Shown piece by piece: positions 53,801 through 60,220 of a stretch of DNA of 60,220 bases. A program made the position numbers and the translations under genes. The notes beneath the pieces are model-generated. The model made no database searches, was not told the origin of the DNA, and was given only the letters and a program-made list of their open reading frames with translations. Position 1 is the first letter of the stretch. Each line of letters opens with the position of its first letter. The stretch is taken from the NCBI GenBank assembly GCA_910585435.1, contig CAJUEJ010000002.1, positions 165,018 to 225,237 of the forward strand, in the 5' to 3' direction. Source of the DNA: an uncultured Hungatella sp. Lineage in GTDB: Bacteria > Bacillota > Clostridia > Lachnospirales > Lachnospiraceae.

Positions 53801-54276
53801 GGCAGAATCTTATTCAGAGCGTTACACTGCACGATCAGCAGATATTTATACAGTTCTTCGGTCTTTTCTGCTTCTTTCAGCTCATAGACCTTTTCCATAT
53901 TTAGTCCATCCAAATCCAGATGAATGGCTTCGGCTATAATCTGCGGCTTAAAGTTATTTTCCTCATCCGTGAACACACGCACATGGGAAGGAAGATAGCC
54001 GTTGACTTCCATGAATCGCAAGGCAGAGAAACGGTTGAACCAGGTATAGGCAACCTCCTCCATGACCTGCTGGTATCCTTTATCATTAATCTCGGCAATA
54101 CAAGCCTGTCGCTGTTTCTTTTCATCGGCAGTGAGGACTTTGCCGCCAACGCTGTCCGCATTGGCATCCTCAATGTTTTCCTCTGTGATACCGTATTCCA
54201 CACCTTTCAGGGAAACACGGGCGATCAGCTCTGTTCTTGCCCAGACAGCAAATTTTTTTATGGCATTCTTATCCAT
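50803..54276 (-). CDS. pglX: BREX-1 adenine-specific DNA methyltransferase PglX
   Basis: Methylates host DNA at the BREX recognition site (N6-adenine), marking self. 1157 residues. SAM-binding motif I VIDPCSGSGHILA with D324, and catalytic NPPY at 497-500. The region after NPPY, roughly residues 493-845 (about 51740-52800), is strikingly AT-rich compared with the rest and should include the target-recognition part. C-terminal part is helical with a coiled coil. Start ATG at 54276; the gene begins 10 bases after brxC. Family: type IIG-like Eco57I methylases. Confidence 0.95.
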   Translation of the reverse strand: MDKNAIKKFAVWARTELIARVSLKGVEYGITEENIEDANADSVGGKVLTADEKKQRQACIAEINDKGYQQVMEEVAYTWFNRFSALRFMEVNGYLPSHVRVFTDEENNFKPQIIAEAIHLDLDGLNMEKVYELKEAEKTEELYKYLLIVQCNALNKILPGMFQKIADYTELLLPDNLLREGSVIQKMIELIPEDDWKDAVQIIGWLYQYYIAEPKDKLINERKQYKDEDIPFVTQLFTSDWIVCYMVENSLGRLWLEGHPDVKELFLPTEEEQSAYVAGNRDPEDTKWHYYLEETKQERSVQAQNAEIRKEYAALTPEQLKVIDPCSGSGHILAYMFDVLMKIYESYGYTSREAVASIVENNLYGLDIDNRATQLAYFAVMMKARQYDRRFFSRGIQPHVYAIVESNHVDKFAVDYFCNGDAKLTVAMDTMISELYDAKEYGSILTVTPQDWSVLYDRFAEITKDINMSRETALRELLPLVQVAETMSQKYYVAVTNPPYMSAAYMPVNLKKFVQTQYADFKNDLFSAFTRRIFEYVEENGQIGLLMPYVWMFIASYEKMREYINCNANITSLVQLEYNAFEAACVPVAALTLCKTKIRTYGEYIKLSDFKGVDSQAPKTLEAILDAKCGYRFTSTQSDFCKIPGAPMAYWVSESFIKTFENETLYKYSISPSQNVTGNNGKYVRKFWELLKDNIGGPDDWIFYCKGGGYRKWWGNLEDVVNWTPEARNIYQYGDGKHASQIINKDYWYREGITWGLISSALPSFRVMPQGATYDKGGSTIIVDKNVFYFSLALLNSKVYLSIAIMLNPTLNFQVKDVRTTPLVLKCINEINQVTQNNITLSKSDWDSFETSWDFQHHPLIRKVPTIAEAFNQWQSECDDRFNHLKANEEELNSIFIDIYGLQDELTPEVEDKDVTVRKADLDRDVRSFISYAVGCMFGRYSMDANGLVYAGGEWDASMYVSFAADKDSIIPICDDEYFEDDIVGLFVEFVKTVYGADTLDENLKFIADALGGKGQPKDVIRNYFLSDFYSDHCKIYQKRPIYWLFDSGKKNGFKALIYMHRYQPDTIARIRTDYVHEQQARYRTAIADLDQRIANASTGDRVKLKKKLTNLQEQDTEIRIYEEKIHHLADQMISIDLDDGVKKNYAIFQDVLAKIK
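51740..52800. other. AT-rich block inside pglX
   Basis: Hand counts of 60-base lines give G+C of 17 (51781) and 19 (52021), against 33 for the line at 53281 in the same gene. The block coincides with the part downstream of the NPPY motif. It looks like an exchanged specificity segment. Confidence 0.7.
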
Positions 54277-54286
54277 ACTTGTCTCC

Positions 54287-57200
54287 TTAACTCAGCTTGA
54301 TCTCGTCACAATTCTTCAGCAACTGTTTCAGCTGAGAACGAATCTTTTCTACATAATCATCAATATCCGCATCTGACTGTAAGGTCTTTGCCGGAAATAC
54401 GATCTGACGGTTATAAGCACGAACCACTTTCTTCTTTGCCGGAACTGCTTCTTTTCCTGGCTGCATCGGCTGTACCGGCGGCTTCGGTGCTGGCGGTGTC
54501 AGAACGGACTCAATATTGCTGACCGTATCATCCTTGTACTGGCACATCGGCAGGAACATGGCATCCAGAAGGGCGAGGCTATTTAATTCTGCAATTTTCT
54601 CTTTGCACTGGCTGAAATACCGGTCTGATTTCTCAATCAGTTGGGATGCCTTAGAATCGCCGTTTGCGGCAGTGTGGGTTGCTTCCATGCACTGACGAAC
54701 GGTTTCCAGAACCTCCGCACGTTTTTCTTCCAGCATTTTGTCGTGAGCAGTACGAACCGTATCCATCAACGGATTCAGCTCACGAATCCGGTTATAATTG
54801 AACTTGCTTCCAGTCTGAACCATAGTAATCAGACGAATAGTATTCAATGCCTTGTGTGCTTCCTCATTTTCAACAATACGGTCAAGGTCATCATGCAAAG
54901 ATTTTTCAAACTGCACTGCCTGGTCGAATACCGTTACCTGTGTTTTGAAAAAGTTCTCAATGCCGTTGCTCATAGCTTCTTTATTATCAAACAGAGCATC
55001 CTCTTTTTTCAGCATACGTTCAATCAGAGCAATGTTGTCTTTCTTCTGTGAAAGAACATCATCCATCAGATGAATGGCTTCCTGCACCAATGCACGATCC
55101 GGGTACTTATGTCCGTCATAACGGGCATCCAGAGAAGCATAGTGGTCACGCTGTTTACTGAATTTCTCAGTTACAAACCGAATCAGTCCATCTTCATCAT
55201 CCGGCACATCCATAACATCGAAATACTCACGAAGCATTGCTTTTACATCACGCATCATCGTAGCGGAAATAGTTTTACGCTTGCTGATGGAAGTTTTTCC
55301 GATCTCACTCTTTTTACGGAGCATATCCGGAAGTTTCGGGTCATCTGGCTGAATGGTATTGCCCGCATACTTGATCGTTACTTTCTGGGAATAAATCAGC
55401 TGTGCCGCAACCACAGCAATGTCTATTTCTTTCCAGCCATACGGGATCGCACTGTATTTGCTCTGAACATCTGCCATAGAAGTCGGCAGCTTCTTCGCAT
55501 CCTGCATTTCCAGATATTCCTCCATAGCAGAAGCTGCGTCACGGTTCGGTTCCATGCCAGGAAGTGCTGTCACCGCCCCCGTCAGAACCGCAATAATGTC
55601 TGCATCACTGCCTGCATTATTTGTAATCAAGTCCAGCTTGCTGTATACATGGACAACCAGATATTCAAGAGACTGGTCAATCTTGCTCTTGGCATTTCCG
55701 GCTTTGATTTCCAGATGTTCACCATCTACATAGAACTGCGCCCCTTCAATGGCATTCTGCAATTCGGTCATGGCACTCAACTCATATTTTCCGGCTTCAT
55801 CCTGCTGATCGCTGATGATTTTCTGCACACTCTTTGGCAGCTGGCTTACATTTCTCTGCTTTACATACTTACGAATCTTCATGGCAGATTCCAGAGATTC
55901 ATAGTAAGGAGTATCTGCCAAAACAACGATTGCTTCCTTGCCTTTGGATTCTGCCATCAGACGGTAATCTGTTTTTTCAATGGCATCGGTAGCAACGGTC
56001 AGGAAACGCAGACGCATACCGCCTGTTGCCACACCGACAGTAATGCCATCCACCATCTGGTCGAAAGCAAAGTCATATTTTCCATAACGGAACTTCTTGG
56101 TTGTGAAAATATCGCCGTAAATCATCTGGGCGATACGCTCCACAATAGAAGCAGTATCCACATTGGTATCTCTGATTTCACGCTGAATGTCCTGTTCCTC
56201 GTCGGTCAGGAAGTTATAAGTGTCGCCAGTTCTGCCGATATAGTTCTGACTCATCAGACGGTCGAGGCATCCACGGACAGCTTCACGCATGATAATCTTA
56301 TCTACACGAATATCGTCTGCCATGAGGATCACGATATTATCCAGATTAGAAGGAATATCATCAATATATCGAATCAGATACAGAAGTTTCAGTACATCCA
56401 CATCCTGCTGTTCAATACCATCACCATTGTCTGCGGCTTTCTGGCAGCGCTCAATTACCCGGCGGATAGAACCGTCCAGGAAAGTATGTACGGTATCATA
56501 GAAACGGAAGAACGGAACAAGTGCATACTCGTCCTTCTCCTGAATTTTCTGTGCAGCTTCCTGGAAACCGGAAAGCATGGAACGCTCACCGCCGGACAGA
56601 TGCTTGCCGGAATTTCCATGCTTACGAATTTCAGCAAATACCTTCTGCATGATGATGAACTGATATGGCACGAATGGAAAGTTCTCAGTAAACTCCCCCG
56701 GACCGGAATAGCCTTTAATATCCAGAATCGCGCCACTGAAGCTGAACAGGTTACGCAAAACAGAATCAGCCTGCTCATAAACCGTTTCCAGGTCTTGGAC
56801 TGCTTCTGGTTTCTTTTTCAGAATACGCTTCTGGATGACTTCATCCACAGAGGAAGAAGTTAAGCTCAGTCTTGTTTTGAAACGAGCCTGAATACGGGAG
56901 AACTCATCGGCACGAACTTTGATGATTTCATCAATCGCTTCCTGTCCGGTGCAGATGACCCAAATCTTACCTTCGCACTCACTGCCAATCTTTTCTGTCA
57001 GAGACTGGAGATTCAATAGCATATCAGTATCTGTACCAACATACTGACCAACCTCGTCAATCATAAACAGCAGACGGAAGTTCGCCGGTTTGGTATCCAC
57101 GTAGGCTTTCATATCTTCCACAAGCTGTGCGATAGAAATTTCTGTTGCGGTTTTATCATTGAACCAGCCTCGTGCGTCGTCTTCGCTCATATCCAAAACT

Positions 57201-57835
57201 TCCATCAGAGTTGGGATAATGAACTTGCCATTGAACGCAAATGCACGACGCATTTCCAGCCAGGATTTTCCTTTTTTTTCCTCAAAAATTCTCTGGAACT
57301 CCTCCGTCTTTCCCTGTTGGTCAATATAACGCTCCATCATGGCGACTTTCAGATTTTCACCGTAAAATCCCAGATGGTTATAAAACATTTTTGCGAAAAC
57401 ACGAAGGACAGCAGTCTTGTCTTTATTGCTGAATCCTTCGATGTCGATATTAAACAGAATTGTCTCTGTCTGTCCCTTGGCAGCACGATCAATCAACATA
57501 AAGGTTGCCGGATCATCTTCAAATTTTTTACGGAAACGCTCTGCACTGCGGACACCTTTTACTTCTTTATTTTTCAGAAGATAAGAAAGCATTTTCAGGA
57601 AATGAGATTTACCACTTCCAAAAAAACCGGAGATCCACACACCCATATCTGCTGTTGGCTGATCAAAGGCATTCCCGTAATAATTGAAAAATGTAATAAA
57701 ATGCTTTTTCAATTCTCTGGTGATAACGTATTCATTTAACTCCTGTTCAATTACATCGTCAGCAGCCTGATCTACTTTAATTACACCATTGATTTTGCGG
57801 TTGATGTCGTCCGCAAACATATCTCCAATCTTCAT
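54287..57835 (-). CDS. brxC: BREX P-loop ATPase BrxC
   Basis: Large ATPase of the BREX complex (PglY-like). 1182 residues from the ATG at 57835, chosen for AAGGGGG upstream; the open frame starts 6 codons earlier. N-terminal MKIGDMFADDINRKINGVIK is typical; Walker A GFFGSGKS at 70-77. A Walker-B-like segment FRLLFMIDEVGQYVG follows near residue 260. The C-terminal 500 residues are helical. Two perfect palindromes lie in the gap before it. Co-transcribed with brxB upstream and pglX downstream. Confidence 0.95.
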   Translation of the reverse strand: MKIGDMFADDINRKINGVIKVDQAADDVIEQELNEYVITRELKKHFITFFNYYGNAFDQPTADMGVWISGFFGSGKSHFLKMLSYLLKNKEVKGVRSAERFRKKFEDDPATFMLIDRAAKGQTETILFNIDIEGFSNKDKTAVLRVFAKMFYNHLGFYGENLKVAMMERYIDQQGKTEEFQRIFEEKKGKSWLEMRRAFAFNGKFIIPTLMEVLDMSEDDARGWFNDKTATEISIAQLVEDMKAYVDTKPANFRLLFMIDEVGQYVGTDTDMLLNLQSLTEKIGSECEGKIWVICTGQEAIDEIIKVRADEFSRIQARFKTRLSLTSSSVDEVIQKRILKKKPEAVQDLETVYEQADSVLRNLFSFSGAILDIKGYSGPGEFTENFPFVPYQFIIMQKVFAEIRKHGNSGKHLSGGERSMLSGFQEAAQKIQEKDEYALVPFFRFYDTVHTFLDGSIRRVIERCQKAADNGDGIEQQDVDVLKLLYLIRYIDDIPSNLDNIVILMADDIRVDKIIMREAVRGCLDRLMSQNYIGRTGDTYNFLTDEEQDIQREIRDTNVDTASIVERIAQMIYGDIFTTKKFRYGKYDFAFDQMVDGITVGVATGGMRLRFLTVATDAIEKTDYRLMAESKGKEAIVVLADTPYYESLESAMKIRKYVKQRNVSQLPKSVQKIISDQQDEAGKYELSAMTELQNAIEGAQFYVDGEHLEIKAGNAKSKIDQSLEYLVVHVYSKLDLITNNAGSDADIIAVLTGAVTALPGMEPNRDAASAMEEYLEMQDAKKLPTSMADVQSKYSAIPYGWKEIDIAVVAAQLIYSQKVTIKYAGNTIQPDDPKLPDMLRKKSEIGKTSISKRKTISATMMRDVKAMLREYFDVMDVPDDEDGLIRFVTEKFSKQRDHYASLDARYDGHKYPDRALVQEAIHLMDDVLSQKKDNIALIERMLKKEDALFDNKEAMSNGIENFFKTQVTVFDQAVQFEKSLHDDLDRIVENEEAHKALNTIRLITMVQTGSKFNYNRIRELNPLMDTVRTAHDKMLEEKRAEVLETVRQCMEATHTAANGDSKASQLIEKSDRYFSQCKEKIAELNSLALLDAMFLPMCQYKDDTVSNIESVLTPPAPKPPVQPMQPGKEAVPAKKKVVRAYNRQIVFPAKTLQSDADIDDYVEKIRSQLKQLLKNCDEIKLS

Positions 57836-57855
57836 GGCTTTATCCCCCTTCATCT

Positions 57856-57912
57856 ATTATGGACTTTGTCCATAATCATCGTTTGCCGCTCGCCAAATAT
57901 GCAAGCATATTT
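57856..57912. repeat. Two perfect palindromes between brxB and brxC
   Basis: ATTATGGAC-TTT-GTCCATAAT (57856-57876, 9-bp arms) and AAATATGC-AA-GCATATTT (57895-57912, 8-bp arms) fill most of the 90-base gap. No T-run follows on the minus strand, so they are not standard terminators. Confidence 0.7.
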
Positions 57913-57925
57913 TTCTCGCTAACAC

Positions 57926-58531
57926 TCACTCTATCACGTTGAATGCCCGGTAATAGTCATTTGGTGTCAGACGATTAAAAAGTTTTAATTGGCGACCGTC
58001 AAACTCACCCGGATACATAACAAGAATCGGAACATCCGAAAAATACGGCTGCAAAGCTTCCAGTAATGTATGGATTCTCATAAATGGAAATACTTCACCC
58101 ACACCCGTAAGCATCAGTACATCGCCTGGTTCATGTGGCTCGTACTGGATCTTATCAATAAACTCTCCATTGCCGATTGCGAAATTTAGCTGCTCCAGAA
58201 GGTATACACTTCCGTCAGCTTCTTCCATATCGGGAATTGCATCTGTGATGTCCATGTCATCGCAGATAGAGAGAAATGTTTTATATAAATTGCAAATCTT
58301 CAAATGGCAATCCAGCGACTGGTCGGTTTCCATCTGATTTACAAAATGCCGAACTAGCATTTCATTTTCCGGCTCATAACAAAAGATTCTGATATTCACC
58401 TCATTGCTGAGTCCCTTGCCTTCCAGGAACTCCGGCTCCTGAATCAATGCCCGAACTTTGTCCAGACGTTCTTTTATGCGGCCCAGGCCGCCCTCTCTTT
58501 CGGCTACGCCGAAATTCACCTTGTCACTCAT
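57926..58531 (-). CDS. brxB: BREX protein BrxB (DUF1788)
   Basis: 201 residues. DUF1788 core from about residue 18 (IKERLDKVRALIQEPEFLEG through to FDGRQLKLFNRLTPNDYYRA). Required for BREX assembly; biochemical role not established. The ATG at 58531 follows GGAGG with good spacing. Codons 2-17 are supplied entirely by the 48-bp palindromic element, so the native start was probably displaced. Follows brxA after a 54-base gap with a hairpin. Confidence 0.93.
   Translation of the reverse strand: MSDKVNFGVAEREGGLGRIKERLDKVRALIQEPEFLEGKGLSNEVNIRIFCYEPENEMLVRHFVNQMETDQSLDCHLKICNLYKTFLSICDDMDITDAIPDMEEADGSVYLLEQLNFAIGNGEFIDKIQYEPHEPGDVLMLTGVGEVFPFMRIHTLLEALQPYFSDVPILVMYPGEFDGRQLKLFNRLTPNDYYRAFNVIE
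58481..58528. repeat. 48-bp in-frame palindromic element, copy in brxB
   Basis: Begins directly after the brxB start codon and encodes SDKVNFGVAEREGGLG. Its core stem TTTCGGC-TAC-GCCGAAA keeps 7 base pairs although two pairs differ from the pglZ copy on both sides of the stem. Confidence 0.9.
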
Positions 58532-58548
58532 TGACTACCTCCTACACA

Positions 58549-58569
58549 AAATGCTTCACTGGAGCATTT
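58549..58569. repeat. Small palindrome between brxA and brxB
   Basis: AAATGCT and AGCATTT arms around seven bases in the 54-base gap between brxA and brxB. Confidence 0.5.
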
Positions 58570-58585
58570 CGTTATACGCTTATGT

Positions 58586-59191
58586 TTATGAAAAGCAATT
58601 AAACGCTGGCAGCACCGCTGTATCGCCATTGTTTCTGATGGCATTCTCCAAAACAGGATGCAGCCATACTGGATTCAAATGATCTGCCTTGAGATTATCA
58701 AGATATTCTGTTTCGACAAGCACTCTGGCAATAATCTGTTTTAACTTTGTTATTGTAGTATCGCTCCAGGAAGCTACGGTATCATTCTGTTCCTGCAAAC
58801 GCATAAAAAATATATTCAAATCTATCTTACCAAAAGACGTGTCCCTTAATCTGTACTTCTCACCAATGACTGTCAGCATAAATTCCCAGACCAGTCGGCT
58901 CTGCTTCATCAACGCATACAGACAAATCTGTTTTGCTACATCCGTTGGCTGTGACGCAATCGCAGAAACCAGTGAGTCATCTTCCAGTGCATGAAGCCTT
59001 TTGATGCAGGCTTTCGCCATGCGTGTGATGGATTTTTCTGTTGGGTACTGGAAAAGATTCTGCTCTACAATTTCTTTAACAATCGCTTCATCTGCATTTC
59101 CTTCTGCCATTAGCTTTGCGGTAGAACGCATCTCGTAGAAAAGGAACGGTTCTCTGGTCAAAGACGCAATATAAGGATAAGAATGATCCAT
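58586..59191 (-). CDS. brxA: BREX protein BrxA (DUF1819)
   Basis: 201 residues, all-helical DUF1819 protein; the family is structurally related to the RNA-binding NusB fold and binds DNA in studied BREX systems. N terminus YIASLTREPFLFYEMRSTAK is typical. ATG at 59191 has AAGGAGG upstream. Second gene of the operon, 14 bases after the XRE regulator. Confidence 0.93.
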   Translation of the reverse strand: MDHSYPYIASLTREPFLFYEMRSTAKLMAEGNADEAIVKEIVEQNLFQYPTEKSITRMAKACIKRLHALEDDSLVSAIASQPTDVAKQICLYALMKQSRLVWEFMLTVIGEKYRLRDTSFGKIDLNIFFMRLQEQNDTVASWSDTTITKLKQIIARVLVETEYLDNLKADHLNPVWLHPVLENAIRNNGDTAVLPAFNCFS

Positions 59192-59205
59192 ACTACCGTA
59201 CCTCC

Positions 59206-59424
59206 TTACTGTTTCTCTTTTTTATCCGGAATAAATTCCATGATGTCTCCAACATCACAATTTAACACAGAACAAATTTTCGACACAATTTCTATACTAA
59301 CATTTTCGTCTTTTGATAATCGAGACATCGTTGTTGTACTGACCCCTGTCATTGCACGTAGATCTTTCTTCATCATGTCTTTATCAATCAACAATTTCCA
59401 CAATTTCTTGTAACTAATTGCCAT
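59206..59424 (-). CDS. XRE/Cro-type regulator heading the BREX operon
   Basis: 72 residues with an HTH of the Cro/C1 type (MKKDLRAMTGVSTTTMSRLS, then SIEIVSKICSVLNCDVGDIM). ATG has GAGGTG upstream. First gene after the operon promoter, so it probably autoregulates the BREX genes, as small Cro-like proteins do in phage and toxin-antitoxin operons. Confidence 0.9.
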   Translation of the reverse strand: MAISYKKLWKLLIDKDMMKKDLRAMTGVSTTTMSRLSKDENVSIEIVSKICSVLNCDVGDIMEFIPDKKEKQ

Positions 59425-59476
59425 TTTTTCACCTCAGTCTTATTTGTTTAAAATATCTGTTCACATTGTATTTATT

Positions 59477-59505
59477 ATCATATCATATAATTGCGTTTTG
59501 GACAA
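59477..59505 (-). promoter_or_regulatory. Promoter of the BREX operon
   Basis: Minus strand: -35 TTGTCC (59505-59500), 17-base spacer, -10 TATGAT (59482-59477). The start of the XRE gene is about 50 bases downstream. Confidence 0.6.
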
Positions 59506-59521
59506 TCTAATATATTAAACA

Positions 59522-59833
59522 TCATAATTTAATTCCGAAATATCGCATTTTCAAATCATAGAAAATACATCTCAATAAGACAAACAGCAAATTTTTCTCT
59601 GATTGCAACTTCATTCTTTTCTTCAATTTTTGTATCTCCTTCTCAGCTGTCCTTCTACTCTGTTCTGCCTGATACCTTAATAACTGTAATTGTTTTTCGG
59701 CCTCTTTTTGCTTTTTATATGCCTCATCAACAGCTTGCACCGATGATTTATTAACTTGGTCCTGTAATTTAGAGTTCTGGATCATACAGTCGCCACCGCC
59801 GACCGCATACAGACACATCAGTTCCGTTTCCAA
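59522..59833 (-). CDS. Short coiled-coil hypothetical protein, possibly a gene fragment
   Basis: Up to 103 residues; an internal ATG at residue 17 (MIQNSKLQDQ) is an alternative start. The middle is a charged coiled coil (QAVDEAYKKQKEAEKQLQLL...), and the end is LLFVLLRCIFYDLKMRYFG. No clear ribosome site. Upstream in another frame (59769-59963) lies a second open stretch reading KLSLPEDWNYNMQELTFTHR before a stop; the two overlap as if one gene had suffered a frameshift near 59780-59833. Not recognised. It precedes the BREX operon on the same strand. Confidence 0.4.
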   Translation of the reverse strand: METELMCLYAVGGGDCMIQNSKLQDQVNKSSVQAVDEAYKKQKEAEKQLQLLRYQAEQSRRTAEKEIQKLKKRMKLQSEKNLLFVLLRCIFYDLKMRYFGIKL

Positions 59834-59963
59834 TATCTGCCCTGTGGGTAAATGTCAGTTCCTGCATATTGTAATTCCAGTCCTCTGGCAGACTTAGTTT
59901 CGCTCTACGTGAAAGACCTGTGCCATTGTATCTCACTTTTTTTCCAGACAGAAAAAGACGCAA
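59769..59963 (-). pseudogene. Overlapping open stretch, possible 5' part of a frameshifted gene
   Basis: 64 codons from a TTG, reading SGKKVRYNGTGLSRRAKLSL and on to TFTHRADIGNGT before drifting out at DPEL and a stop. It has a protein-like composition (SLPEDWNYNMQEL). If one base were shifted after GNGT it would continue into the coiled-coil frame. I cannot name the family. Could equally be two unrelated short frames. Confidence 0.3.
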
Positions 59964-60220
59964 GCCACATTTTTATGACTCACGCCTTTCTCTGCATTAT
60001 TTATTCATTTTCCAATACAATACCAGACAAAATGACTGATATGAATATTTCGCTCTGAGAGAACCATCGTTATTCATTTGAGATCCACCAGTCAGGTGAG
60101 GGGATCCAATTTATAGCCATTATTCAGAATAGATCCACCTTTCAAACGAATAGATCCAATCAAAAATTTATGGTCTGTGCTTAACGATTCGTAAGTGTCT
60201 CCTGTAGAATCATGTTTGGA
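59964..60220. other. Window edge: no gene seen, repeated GATCC motif
   Basis: No convincing coding sequence. The only structure is the bipartite repeat at 60081-60160. Confidence 0.5.
60081..60160. repeat. Two direct copies of a bipartite GATCC motif
   Basis: AGATCCACC at 60081 and 60131, each followed 21 bases later by RGATCCAAT (60102 and 60152). The two pairs are exactly 50 bp apart. Multiple internal end-repeats of this kind are known for IS21-family transposon termini, so a mobile element may begin just outside the window; no terminal CA or transposase is visible. Confidence 0.55.

Noticed and set aside
55070..56863. Plus-strand frame of 597 codons opposite brxC
   Set aside because: BrxC covers the same bases with family motifs and continuous operon context; the plus frame has no start signal.

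Overview
The window reads as a chromosome segment of a gut Firmicute, most likely Lachnospiraceae (Clostridium cluster XIVa). Grounds: AGGAGG-type ribosome binding sites, a SAM-I (S-box) riboswitch ahead of metK, a CIRCE operator ahead of clpB, CUT1 sugar transport with an AraC-type membrane sensor, OmpR/VanR two-component systems, DUF4250 and a zinc-ribbon signal peptidase I. No rRNA, tRNA or CRISPR was seen. The genus is inferred only from gene content.

Left part (1-14542), all on the minus strand: glgB (3' end cut by the window, with a repetitive Lys/Ala tail), then, in transcription order from the right, a pectin/rhamnogalacturonan utilisation locus: membrane AraC regulator, two permeases, solute-binding lipoprotein, an ankyrin-GH43 fusion, GH28 polygalacturonase, a beta-lactamase-fold serine hydrolase and an SGNH acetylesterase. 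Large palindromes sit in its non-coding gaps. Middle-left (14543-20144): metK under a SAM riboswitch, signal peptidase I, a DUF3810 membrane zinc-protease-like protein and a DEAD-box helicase.

Middle (20145-32435), minus strand: a tightly packed operon of VanRS-like response regulator and kinase, large lipoprotein with GldG-like layout, ABC ATPase, ABC-2 permease, BspA-type LRR protein, VWA/putative peptidase and MoxR-type AAA ATPase, followed by a second kinase/regulator pair. I do not know a named system with this set, and it is the best candidate here for an undescribed envelope-linked machine. Next (32537-43673) come ppk, ppx, a DUF815 ATPase and pheA in one operon, then plsC, a PF06541 membrane protein, cardiolipin synthase, an orphan pseudopilin overlapping a DUF4250 gene, and asparaginase on the plus strand.

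Right part (43709-60220): clpB under a CIRCE-overlapped promoter, then a BREX phage-defence operon reading leftward from about 59480: XRE regulator, brxA, brxB, brxC, pglX, an AlbA_2/Schlafen-like ATPase and pglZ. No brxL is visible. Two BREX genes carry the same 48-bp palindromic element in the same reading frame, with compensatory stem changes. pglX has an AT-rich block where its target-recognition region should lie. The right edge holds a degenerate-looking coding remnant and a repeated bipartite GATCC motif that may mark a mobile-element end.
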